From: Heliomicrobium modesticaldum Ice1
Lineage (GTDB): Bacteria > Bacillota > Desulfitobacteriia > Heliobacteriales > Heliobacteriaceae
Assembly (NCBI RefSeq): GCF_000019165.1
Contig: NC_010337.2
Span: forward strand, 2,533,501 to 2,597,500
Reading direction: 5' to 3'
DNA: 64,000 nucleotides
The position numbers and the translations under genes were made by a program. Within the stretch, counting starts at the first letter, position 1. Every line of letters starts with the position of its first letter. Shown one piece after another: positions 35,928 through 43,912 of the stretch. Below the pieces are notes generated by a model, which saw nothing but the letters and a program-made list of their open reading frames with translations, searched no databases and was not told the origin of the DNA.

Positions 35928-36596
35928 TCAATCTACAGTGATCATCTCCTTTAAGTCGGCGAACTTTTTCGGACCAATTCCGGGGACATTTTGCAGGTCC
36001 TCTATGCACTGGAAGGGGCCCTTTGTCTCCCGGTATTGGATGATCTTCTGGGCTGTCGAAGGACCCACACCGGGCAATCGGTCCAACTCGGCCGCATCTG
36101 CTTGGTTGATGTTGATTAAAGCGCTCGCGCCGGCCTGTTTCGACGAACTCCCCCCGCTCTTTATCAACCCTTGTCCGGATCCGGCGGCAGCAGTCGCCCG
36201 ATTGTTCCCCTCACCGCTTCCCCCCTGTCGAGAGGGGACAATGATCTGGCGACCGTCTGTCAAAGACGCTGCCCGGTTGATCCCATCCACATCGGCGTCG
36301 GGAAGAGGTTCTGCCATCCGGACGGCGTCTTCCACACGACTCCCTGCGGGCAGGCGGTAGACGCCCGGTTTACTGACGGCTCCGGTGACATGAACGGCTA
36401 TCTCCTTCTCTGCTTTTGTCCCGTTCCGATTTATCCCCTGCTCCCCACCGGAAACATTCGCCCTTGCCGCCGGAAGGATTTTCTTTTCCGCCGACGTTTG
36501 CGAATAGAGCTTTGTCCCTTGAAGCCCCATACCGATCACCAATAACACCAGCAACCCGCCGAGAATCGCAAATAATCGTTTCGGATTCTCCATCAT
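35928..36596 (-). CDS. comEA: ComEA-like DNA-binding competence protein
   Basis: 222 residues: an N-terminal membrane anchor (RLFAILGGLLVLLVIGMGL), an SLBB domain (VHVTGAVSKPGVYRLPAGSR), a Gly/Ser linker and a C-terminal double helix-hairpin-helix (INQADAAELDRLPGVGPSTA, LQNVPGIGPKKFADL). Surface ComEA binds incoming DNA for uptake. AAGGGGTG lies 5 nt before ATG 36596. comEC/comER are not adjacent. Two hairpins at 35820-35871 follow it. Confidence 0.92.
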   Translation of the reverse strand: MMENPKRLFAILGGLLVLLVIGMGLQGTKLYSQTSAEKKILPAARANVSGGEQGINRNGTKAEKEIAVHVTGAVSKPGVYRLPAGSRVEDAVRMAEPLPDADVDGINRAASLTDGRQIIVPSRQGGSGEGNNRATAAAGSGQGLIKSGGSSSKQAGASALININQADAAELDRLPGVGPSTAQKIIQYRETKGPFQCIEDLQNVPGIGPKKFADLKEMITVD

Positions 36597-36822
36597 TTCG
36601 TCACCCCTTATCTGCTTTTAGCATTCCAGGTTCGACAGGGAAAACCCTTTTCCTTCCAAAAAATCATTATTTTTGAATTTTTTCTTGTAAAAAATCTGTC
36701 CCTGCCTTTTGTTCGACGCTGCCGCCAGCGTCTTTTTAATGACCATTCAATCGGCGGTTAGACTGGTTCTGCTTGAACGGTTATGTTACACTAAAAGTAC
36801 TAAGAATCGTTCGGAAAGGAAG

Positions 36823-37134
36823 ATGGCCTTGATTCAGGAAATTCATTCATCTAACAACCAGGTATCTGTAACGCTGGCGGGAAGCATTCTCGTCACTGAT
36901 GCTGCGGAACTGCGGGAAAAGCTGCTCAAATATGCAGATAAGGAGGGTGTTCAGTTTCATATCGATATGCAGCGCGTTGAGTTTATCGATAGTTCCGGTC
37001 TGGGCGTTCTAGTGACTGTATTGAAGCGAAGTCGACAAAAGGGCGGCGACGTCATCATCAAAGGAATCCACGGTGTTGTCAAAGAGGTCTTTGAATTGAC
37101 ACGCTTAAATCGTGTCTTCCAAATCCAGTCTTAA
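36823..37134 (+). CDS. STAS domain anti-sigma factor antagonist
   Basis: 103 residues from ATG 36823, all one STAS domain of the SpoIIAA/RsbV type. The phosphorylatable Ser lies in EFIDSSGLGVLVTVLKRS. Such proteins free sigma factors by binding an anti-sigma kinase, or act in similar partner switches. The TTG at 36829 has better spacing (8 nt) from AGGA than the ATG (2 nt) and may be the true start. No anti-sigma kinase gene is adjacent. Confidence 0.9.
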   Translation: MALIQEIHSSNNQVSVTLAGSILVTDAAELREKLLKYADKEGVQFHIDMQRVEFIDSSGLGVLVTVLKRSRQKGGDVIIKGIHGVVKEVFELTRLNRVFQIQS

Positions 37135-37469
37135 CCGATTCGTTCCTGTCAGCTCCACCTTGCGATTGGATGCTGACCGTCAAGTTTCATTCTCCCTCCA
37201 GACCCAGCTTGTTTCCCGCGTCACAGGGAGTTGTCTTTTTCCTCCTGAAATTCCGAAATAAAACCCCTTGTCTCAATGTGACAAGGGGTTTATAATGTCT
37301 TGTGCATATTCGGGCGTTGAACTTTTCTGAGAAAGGTCCAAATTTTGTCCAATGTTCGACAATCGCTCTTTGTTCACTTTTTGATAAAAAGCCATTTGCT
37401 TGCGACCCGACGGGTCGTGAAAGACATTTTTGTGAAAAATCACGCAATTGCAGTTGGGAGGTGCCTCAG
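37135..37469. other. intergenic region before the [FeFe] hydrogenase gene, with a strong hairpin
   Basis: 335 nt. It contains a perfect 12-bp inverted repeat, AAACCCCTTGTC (37261-37272) / GACAAGGGGTTT (37280-37291), probably the terminator of the STAS gene (T-run is better on the minus strand). Reading frames across the rest lack ribosome sites. No promoter of the hydrogenase gene could be assigned with confidence. Confidence 0.55.
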
Positions 37470-38924
37470 ATGCAACCCAAATTTGAAACGACGGTACAAC
37501 TGCTGCGGCATGAGGTACTGACTCATGTGGCCAAACTGGCTATGGAAAAAACACTCGATCAGCATAAGGAACTCATCCCCTACATGATCGTGCAAGGCAA
37601 AAAACCGCGTTTCCGTTGCTGTGTCTATAAAGAGCGAGCCGTCCTCAAAGAAAGGGTGAGCCTGGCCTGCGGAAATGATGTGCGCGGTTCCTCCGGCATC
37701 ATTCAGGTCATGCAGACAGCCTGTGAAGAATGTCCTGTAGAACGGTTCACCGTGACGGAAGCTTGCCGCGGCTGTATCGCCCACCCTTGCATGGAGGCCT
37801 GTCCTGTCGGTGCTATCAGCCAGATCAACCGCCGGGCCATCATCAACCAGGAAAAGTGCATCGAATGCGGTCGCTGCCGCCAGGCTTGCCCCTACGGCGC
37901 CATCACCGATACACAGCGCCCCTGTATCAAGGCCTGTCCGGTCAAGGCCATTTCCTACAGCGAAGACAAGCTGGCTACGATCGACCAGAAGAAATGCATC
38001 AACTGCGGCCAGTGCGCTTACCGCTGCCCCTTCGGTGCCATCTCGGACAAGTCTTTCATCACCCAGGTCATCGGCACGTTGCAGGCGAAAGACCGTCCCG
38101 TATACGCTCTCCTCGCTCCAGCCGTGGTAGCTCAGTTTCCCGAGGCCGATCTGGGCCAGATCCGCACGGCATTGAAGCAGATCGGATTCTTCGATGTGGT
38201 GGAAGCAGCCCTCGGCGCTGACATGATCGTCCCCGAAGAGGCGAAGGAGCTGGAAGAGAAAATCCATGCTGGCTCTTTTCTTACCACTTCCTGCTGCCCA
38301 GCCTTTTTTGACATGGTGGATAAGCACTTCCCCGCCCTAAAAGGCAACGTGTCGACCACCGTCTCCCCCATGATCGCCGCAGCCCGCTACATCAAAGCGA
38401 AGAATGCCCATGCAGTCGTCGTCTTTATCGGCCCCTGCATCGCTAAAAAAGCGGAGATCACGCGCGAGTCTGTTGCCGGAGCAGTAGACTACACCCTTAC
38501 CTTTGAAGAGCTGTTCGCCCTCTTCCATGCCACCGACATCGATCCGGCTGAGTGCGAATCCCATCTCCGAGAAGAAACGTCCCCCTTCAGCCGCGCTTTC
38601 GCCCGTTCTGGTGGCGTGACCGCTGCCGTCATCCAGTCACTGAAAGAAGATAACAAGCAGCTGGAGGTGCGTTCGGTAAAGTGCAACGGCGCGGAGGAGT
38701 GCATCAAGGCGCTTCGCCTGGCCAAAGCGGGCAAACTGCCGGAAAACTTCATCGAAGGCATGGTCTGTGTCGGCGGCTGTATCGGTGGACCGGCTGCGCT
38801 GAACCATAGCGCCAAAGCCAAGGCGATGATCGACAAGTTCAGCGCTGAAGCAAAGGTAAAAACGATCCGGGAAGCCCTCGAGCCACTCGATAACAGTGAC
38901 CTTGACCTGCATAGCCACCTCTAA
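37470..38924 (+). CDS. monomeric [FeFe] hydrogenase with ferredoxin domains
   Basis: 484 residues. Reversible H2 production from reduced ferredoxin. The N-terminal half has many Cys clusters: CEECP, CRGCIAHPCMEACP, CIECGRCRQACP, CIKACP and CINCGQCAYRCP, enough for at least three [4Fe-4S] clusters. The H-domain has L1 TTSCCPAFFDM, L2 IGPCIAKKAE and L3 EGMVCVGGCIGGP. L2 has Gly-Pro-Cys where the standard enzymes have Met-Pro-Cys, as in group B hydrogenases. GGGAGGTG lies 6 nt before ATG 37470. The HydEFG maturases are not in this window. Confidence 0.92.
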   Translation: MQPKFETTVQLLRHEVLTHVAKLAMEKTLDQHKELIPYMIVQGKKPRFRCCVYKERAVLKERVSLACGNDVRGSSGIIQVMQTACEECPVERFTVTEACRGCIAHPCMEACPVGAISQINRRAIINQEKCIECGRCRQACPYGAITDTQRPCIKACPVKAISYSEDKLATIDQKKCINCGQCAYRCPFGAISDKSFITQVIGTLQAKDRPVYALLAPAVVAQFPEADLGQIRTALKQIGFFDVVEAALGADMIVPEEAKELEEKIHAGSFLTTSCCPAFFDMVDKHFPALKGNVSTTVSPMIAAARYIKAKNAHAVVVFIGPCIAKKAEITRESVAGAVDYTLTFEELFALFHATDIDPAECESHLREETSPFSRAFARSGGVTAAVIQSLKEDNKQLEVRSVKCNGAEECIKALRLAKAGKLPENFIEGMVCVGGCIGGPAALNHSAKAKAMIDKFSAEAKVKTIREALEPLDNSDLDLHSHL

Positions 38925-39006
38925 ACGGCAAGTGAACTGTCCGTTACTCCACGCTGAATCCCAAAAACATCGACGAAAAAGTGACAAGGACAAAGAATCG
39001 ATTTGA

Positions 39007-39040
39007 GAATGCCGGCGAGGATGCGTCGGCATTCCCTTAT
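39007..39040 (+). terminator. terminator of the hydrogenase gene
   Basis: GAATGCCG (39007-39014) / CGGCATTC (39027-39034) followed by CCTTATT. The T-tract is modest. Confidence 0.6.
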
Positions 39041-39117
39041 TCCGGATGTGTGGCGGAATTTTGCTGTCCCCTTAGTTTCTCTGTGGCATCGGTCTTTCGA
39101 TTAATCGTTGAAATATA

Positions 39118-39146
39118 TTGACTTTTTTCGTGAAAAATTTTACAAT
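39118..39146 (+). promoter_or_regulatory. strong sigma-A promoter of a small peptide gene
   Basis: TTGACT (39118-39123), 17-nt AT-rich spacer, TACAAT (39141-39146): the best promoter match in the window. Confidence 0.8.
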
Positions 39147-39196
39147 GTATTTAAGCCTTAACATATTCTTAACAAAAGAGAAGGGAGGCGTTGAAC

Positions 39197-39271
39197 ATGT
39201 TGCTCGAACTGGTAATCGCGATGATTGTAACTTCGGTCCTCTTCGCCAACCTTAAGCCGGCGCCTCGCTAG
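39197..39271 (+). CDS. 24-residue hydrophobic membrane peptide
   Basis: The peptide starts MLLELVIAMIVTSVLFANL and ends KPAPR: one membrane helix with a short basic tail. AAGGGAGG lies 8 nt before the ATG, a consensus promoter lies 50 nt further up, and a strong terminator is at 39368-39406, so it is a complete small transcription unit. I do not recognise the peptide. Single-helix subunits of membrane complexes and type I toxin peptides both look like this. A second ribosome-site-like AGGAGGG (39328) precedes a 6-codon frame encoding LPAPHL, similar to the LKPAPR tail, perhaps a degraded duplicate. Confidence 0.6.
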   Translation: MLLELVIAMIVTSVLFANLKPAPR

Positions 39272-39367
39272 CTTAGCGAGCCAGGGAAGATGGTAAAAAC
39301 ATGACAAAAAGCTGGCCAAGCGCCTTTAGGAGGGATGTTTCATTTTGCCGGCGCCTCATCTCTGATT

Positions 39368-39406
39368 GCCGCTCGGACTTCGGTCTGAAGCGGCATTTGC
39401 TTTTGC
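39368..39406 (+). terminator. terminator of the small peptide transcript
   Basis: GCCGCT-CGGAC-TTCG-GTCTG-A-AGCGGC (39368-39394), a long stem with a TTCG tetraloop, followed by ATTTGCTTTTGC. Confidence 0.75.
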
Positions 39407-39495
39407 AGCAGACACCCTTGCCTTAGGCTAACGCCTACTGCCACCTTCGGCGTTCGGGTCTTCCACCTTACAGACAAAGCCCATGCCAGGCGCAC
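39407..39495 (-). mobile_element. truncated 5' end of an older group II intron
   Basis: The minus strand starts GTGCGCCTGGCATGGGC at 39495 and follows the 5' end of the full introns for about 85 nt with scattered substitutions (CTTTGTCTGTAAGG against CGTTGTCTCTAGGG, for example). Homology ends at the terminator at 39368-39406. The rest of this intron is gone. Full copy C is inserted immediately before its first base. Confidence 0.85.
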
Positions 39496-41358
39496 ATCGA
39501 GTAGGAGGGGGTGATTAACCCCCGTCCTCTCACACCACCGTACGTACCGTTCGGTATACGGCGGTTCATGCTGGTTGACGATGAGATTGGTATGTTTCGA
39601 CTAAACTGACTAAGCCCTGTTCCCGCCAGTAGGCGAGGCCAAGGGCTTTATTCATTTGCGGGGTCAAGGACAGACGCCAATATCCTTTTCGTGAGCCGCT
39701 GATGTTGCATGCCCATTCCTCCGGGATCCCCAACGCCACTAAGTTTCGTCTTCGTGTCTTCGGGCGCTTCCATTGCTTGAGCAGGCACATCCGCAGTCGT
39801 CGGCGAAGCCACTCATCCAACTCTTTAAGTACGCTTGGCGTGTCAATGAGTCGAAAGTAGCCCATCCAGCCTTTCAGGTATTGGTTGAGGGTGACCAGTC
39901 GGTCCTCCATCGCAATGCTTCGGTTCCGCCCAGTGAACTGGCGGATCTTCTCTTTCACCCGTTTCACCGTTTGGGGGGCGAGCCGAATCTTTGCTGCCTT
40001 ATGCCACGTAAATGAAAACCCCAGAAACTTTCGGTTCCAGGGTCGGTCGACTGCGCTTTTCTCCCAGTTGACCTGCAGTTTTAACCGCCCCTCCAGAAAC
40101 TTTGCCATACCCTCCATCACTCGTTGCCCTGCCCGTCGACTGCGGACGTAGACGTTACAGTCGTCGGCGTACCGGCAGAAGCGATGTCCCCGGCTTTCCA
40201 GTGCCTTATCCAAATCATCCAGGATGATGTTCGCCAGCAAAGGGCTGAGTGGACCTCCCTGGGGTGTTCCTTCCTCGCTCTTCACACGAATCCCGTTGAG
40301 CATGACCCCGGCCTTGAGGTATTCTCGGATCAACTTCAAGATTCGTTTGTCCTTCACCAGAATGTCGTGATTGACGCGATCAAAGAACTGGGCCAGGTCC
40401 ATGTCAACCACCCATCGGTAGCCGTCGGCGATGTATTCCTTCGCTTTCTTCACCGCTTGGTGCGCACTCTTTCCCGGACGAAATCCGTAGCTGTTCGTGG
40501 AAAAGTCAGGGTCGAAGATCGGCATCAGGATCTGGTTCAGGGCCTGTTGGATCAGTCGATCGACGACAGTGGGAATGCCCAGCTTCCGTGTTCCGCCTTG
40601 GGGTTTGGGAATTTCAACCCGCCGGACCGGTTGCGGTCGATAGGTCCCCTCCAACAATTCCTGTTTAATGCGCGACCATTCCTCTTTTAGGTACGGGCGC
40701 AGGGATTCTAGCCCCATACCGTCGATTCCGGCCGCGCCTTTGTTGGCCATGACTCGCTTATACGCTTCCGTCATGTTCCCTCGTTCGACGACTTTCTCCA
40801 TCAGGTCATACGTCTCTTCGCGGGGTTGCTTCGCTTCTTGTGCCGGTAACGCGCTCGGCACTCCACCGGTCCCCTGCGGATTCACCGCTTCCTCCCGTTG
40901 GCAGTTCCCTTTCGGGATATTCGGCTGTCTCTGCGCGTCACGCGAACGCATCGTCGCTTCCCCTTCCATCATGTTCGGTCCTTCATCTGGCCGGACGTCG
41001 GGCCAGCCTACTATGACCTCTGCTGACTCCTGCCGGTTCAGCCACGCCTTTCGGCGTGGTTTCCCAAGTTACTTGGTCCCCCGGCAGGCCTCCCCGGGTA
41101 AGAACGTTGCCTTTCCCTCCATCTACCCGCCCCATTTACTCTCGGCAGCCTTCGGTGACAAGGACTTCGCTTTGTTCGGCAAGCTCATCCAACTGCCGCT
41201 AGCCTCACCTGGGGTTCGTGGTCCTCGGGCCGGAGGTTTGCCGCTGGCTTCCTTCAGATTCCGCCTCGCGGCGGACACCCTTGCCTTAAGCTAACGCCTA
41301 CTGCCACCTTCGGCGTTCGGGACTTCCACCCTAGAGACAACGCCCATGCCGGGCGCAC
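39496..41358 (-). mobile_element. group IIC intron, copy C, behind the lctD terminator
   Basis: 1863 bp, 21 bp shorter than copies A and B because of one deletion in the reverse transcriptase gene. Same GTGCG start (41358) and CTCGAT end (39496). The 5' exon is the terminator hairpin of the etf-lctD operon followed by TTTTTTCG. The 3' exon is the first base of the older intron remnant. Confidence 0.95.
39566..40972 (-). CDS. ltrA: group II intron reverse transcriptase/maturase (copy C, 7-residue deletion)
   Basis: 468 residues. Same protein as copies A and B except that MARVARK is missing after DRVNHDIL, directly behind the first catalytic Asp region of the palm. The frame is kept. The lost DNA (21 bp, rich in GCGC palindromes) lay at the point equivalent to 6989-7009 in copy A. 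The loss may impair polymerase activity; maturase from copies A and B could act in trans. Confidence 0.9.
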   Translation of the reverse strand: MMEGEATMRSRDAQRQPNIPKGNCQREEAVNPQGTGGVPSALPAQEAKQPREETYDLMEKVVERGNMTEAYKRVMANKGAAGIDGMGLESLRPYLKEEWSRIKQELLEGTYRPQPVRRVEIPKPQGGTRKLGIPTVVDRLIQQALNQILMPIFDPDFSTNSYGFRPGKSAHQAVKKAKEYIADGYRWVVDMDLAQFFDRVNHDILVKDKRILKLIREYLKAGVMLNGIRVKSEEGTPQGGPLSPLLANIILDDLDKALESRGHRFCRYADDCNVYVRSRRAGQRVMEGMAKFLEGRLKLQVNWEKSAVDRPWNRKFLGFSFTWHKAAKIRLAPQTVKRVKEKIRQFTGRNRSIAMEDRLVTLNQYLKGWMGYFRLIDTPSVLKELDEWLRRRLRMCLLKQWKRPKTRRRNLVALGIPEEWACNISGSRKGYWRLSLTPQMNKALGLAYWREQGLVSLVETYQSHRQPA

Positions 41359-41359
41359 C

Positions 41360-41394
41360 GAAAAAAGCCGCAGCGCAAAGTGTGCTGCGGCTTG
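41360..41394 (-). terminator. terminator of the etfB-etfA-lctD operon
   Basis: Minus strand GCCGCAGC (41391-41384) / GCTGCGGC (41374-41367) followed by TTTTTT; intron C begins right after the U-tract. Confidence 0.9.
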
Positions 41395-41427
41395 ATACAG
41401 GATATATCAAAGGGGTATCAGATTTGC

Positions 41428-42837
41428 CTAACCGACGAGGACTTTACCGGGGTTCATGATGCCGTTGGGGTCCAGTGCCTTCTTAATGGTCACCAGCACC
41501 TTGCGCTGGGCATCGGTCATGTGCTTGTCCATGGCCTGGGCGCGCTTGGCGCCAATGCCGTGTTCACCGGATAGGTTGCCGCCGAGGGCATAGACTTCTT
41601 CGTACAGTTCGTCAAGGACGGCGTTCTTCAGCTCATGCCAGGCGTGATCGTCGCGGTCTTCCCGCAAGATGGTGCAGTGGATGTTGCCGTCACCGGCATG
41701 GCCGGCGCTGGGGATCTTACAGTCGTACTTGGCGGCGATGCGCTCAATGGCTTCAATGGCTTTGGGGATGTTGGAGACGGGGACCACGATGTCTTCCATG
41801 CAATAGACGGGGCTGATCATCCGAATGGCTTCGGCGTAGCACTTCCGGGACTTCCAGATCCGCTCCTGAGTGGACATGTTGTCAGCCACAAAGACTTCCA
41901 GGGCGCCGTTTTCCAAAGCCAGCTTGCCGATGGTCTCATAATCGTCCTGAACCTGCGTTTCCGAAGTGCCGTCCACTTCGCAGATGATATAGGCGCCGGC
42001 GTCGCCGTAAGGCAGTTTTTTGTTCAGATACATCTCCGCCGATTTGATGGAGAGGCTGTCCATGAACTCGAGGCAGGTGGGAATGATGCCGGCAGTCATG
42101 ATCTTGGGAACGACCTTGATGGCGGTCTGCATATCGGCGAAGGGGATGAGCAGGTCGGCCACATACTTGGGCAGGGGCATCAGTTTCAGCCAGACCTTGG
42201 TGACGATCCCCAGGGTGCCTTCGGAGCCGACCATCAGGTGAACGATATCGTAGCCGGTAACGTCTTTGACGTTTTTACCGCCAAAGGTGACGATCTCACC
42301 GTCAGGCATGACGATTTCCAGGCCATAGATGTGGCGGGAGGTGACACCGTACTTGACGGCCTTGTTGCCGCCGGCGTTGGTGGCCACGTTGCCGCCGATG
42401 AAGGAGGAGTCAGCCGAACAGGGGTCGCCGGCGTAGAGCAGGCCATGTTCTTTGGCCGTCTTCTGGACGTCGCCGGTGGTGACGCCAGGTTCGCAGATCA
42501 TGAACAGGTTTTCCGTATCTACGTCCAAGATCTGGTTCATCTTCTCCAGGGAGAGAACGATGCCGCCTTGCAGGGGAACAGCACCCGCAGCCAGACCGGA
42601 GCCGGCGCCCCGCGGCGTGATGGGGATCCGTTCACGGTTGGCCAGCTTGACCACTTCGGAAACCTGCTGGGCATTTTCCGGTTTAACGACGACTTCGGGC
42701 ATCTTTTCCCAAAGCTTGTCGGAGACTTCGTCCTTGGAGTACATCTCCATTTTTTCTTCGTCGATGAGAACATTGGCGTCACCCAAGAGGGCGCGCAGCT
42801 CTGCGACGACGCCATCGGTCACTTTATTGAATTGCAT
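41428..42837 (-). CDS. FAD-binding D-lactate/glycolate dehydrogenase subunit (LctD/GlcD-like)
   Basis: 469 residues of the VAO/PCMH flavoprotein family. FAD-binding part: ITPRGAGSGLAAGAVPLQGG, YAGDPCSADSSFIGGNVATN, HLMVGSEGTLGIVT. C-terminal catalytic part: SAGHAGDGNIHCTI, LSGEHGIGAKRAQAM, DPNGIMNPGK. Located directly after etfB and etfA, it matches the LctBCD arrangement of Acetobacterium, where lactate oxidation by NAD+ is driven by electron confurcation. A glycolate or other 2-hydroxy acid substrate is possible. It has a normal GGGGG ribosome site. Confidence 0.88.
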   Translation of the reverse strand: MQFNKVTDGVVAELRALLGDANVLIDEEKMEMYSKDEVSDKLWEKMPEVVVKPENAQQVSEVVKLANRERIPITPRGAGSGLAAGAVPLQGGIVLSLEKMNQILDVDTENLFMICEPGVTTGDVQKTAKEHGLLYAGDPCSADSSFIGGNVATNAGGNKAVKYGVTSRHIYGLEIVMPDGEIVTFGGKNVKDVTGYDIVHLMVGSEGTLGIVTKVWLKLMPLPKYVADLLIPFADMQTAIKVVPKIMTAGIIPTCLEFMDSLSIKSAEMYLNKKLPYGDAGAYIICEVDGTSETQVQDDYETIGKLALENGALEVFVADNMSTQERIWKSRKCYAEAIRMISPVYCMEDIVVPVSNIPKAIEAIERIAAKYDCKIPSAGHAGDGNIHCTILREDRDDHAWHELKNAVLDELYEEVYALGGNLSGEHGIGAKRAQAMDKHMTDAQRKVLVTIKKALDPNGIMNPGKVLVG

Positions 42838-42854
42838 TCCTCTACACCCCCTGC

Positions 42855-43898
42855 TTACGCGTTGGCCTTCAAGTTTTTAAAGGCTTCGATCATCATGGGA
42901 ACGACTTCGAAGACATCGCCGACGATGCCGAAGTCGGCCACTTTGAAGATCTGAGCATCCGGATCCTTGTTGACGGCCACGACGACTTCGGACGTCTGCA
43001 TGCCAGCCAGGTGCTGGATCTTGCCGGAGAGGCCGAAGGCGAAGTAGAGCTTCGGCGCAACGGTCTTGCCGGAAAGGCCGATCTGGTGCGGGTAGGTGGT
43101 CCAGCCCAGTTCAACGGCGTCACGGGTGGCGCCGACACCGGCGCCGAGGATGCGGGCCAGTTCTTCGACCATCTTAAAGCCGTCGGCGTTCTTCATGCCT
43201 TTGCCGCCAGCGACAATGATATCAGCTTCTTCGATGCTGACTTCCTGGGTGGTGTCTTTGATATATTCGAGGAATTTTTCGGGGGTGAAGAAGGTCGCCC
43301 CTTCGTATTTTTTGACGATGACTTCGCCGGTGCGGTTGGCGTCGAAAGCGGCCGGTTTGGCCGACTTGGGACGGACGGTAGCCATCTGGGGGCGATGGTC
43401 CGGCGTCTTGATGGTAGCCATGATGTTGCCGCCGATGGCGGGACGGGTTTGCAGGAGGAGTCGTGTATCAGCGTCGACGGTCAGTTCGGTGCAGTCAGCC
43501 GTCAGACCCGTGTCCAGCATGGCCGCCACAAGAGGCATGACGGTCCGGCCGGTGGTGGTGGCGGCGGCGACGATGACTTCCGGCTTCAGCTCTTCACAGA
43601 GCTTGGTGATGGCTTTGCTGTAGGGGCGAGGCAGAAAGTTTTTCAAAGCGGCGTCTTTGATGAAGAAGACCTTGTCAGCGCCGCGCTTGACGACCTCTTC
43701 CAGACCATCGATCTCATCGCCGAGGAGGACGCAGGAGAGTTCGCAGCCCAGGTCGTCGGCCAGCTTGCGACCGCGGGTCAGCAGTTCGTAGGTGACTGTC
43801 AGGATCTTGCCGTCTTTCTGTTCGCCGAAGACGAGGACCCCTTTATATTGCGAGAGCTTTTGCTCTTTTTCCACGTTTGCGTTGACGTACGTCGACAT
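42855..43898 (-). CDS. etfA: electron transfer flavoprotein, alpha subunit
   Basis: 347 residues. The C-terminal FAD domain shows VELGWTTYPHQIGLSGKTV, YFAFGLSGKIQHLAGM and ADFGIVGD. The N-terminus begins with a short leader then YKGVLVFGEQKDGKI; there is no N-terminal ferredoxin domain. GGGGAGGG precedes the ATG by 5 nt, 14 nt after etfB. Passes electrons between the LctD-like flavoprotein and a carrier. Confidence 0.95.
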   Translation of the reverse strand: MSTYVNANVEKEQKLSQYKGVLVFGEQKDGKILTVTYELLTRGRKLADDLGCELSCVLLGDEIDGLEEVVKRGADKVFFIKDAALKNFLPRPYSKAITKLCEELKPEVIVAAATTTGRTVMPLVAAMLDTGLTADCTELTVDADTRLLLQTRPAIGGNIMATIKTPDHRPQMATVRPKSAKPAAFDANRTGEVIVKKYEGATFFTPEKFLEYIKDTTQEVSIEEADIIVAGGKGMKNADGFKMVEELARILGAGVGATRDAVELGWTTYPHQIGLSGKTVAPKLYFAFGLSGKIQHLAGMQTSEVVVAVNKDPDAQIFKVADFGIVGDVFEVVPMMIEAFKNLKANA

Positions 43899-43912
43899 CG
43901 TTATCCCTCCCC

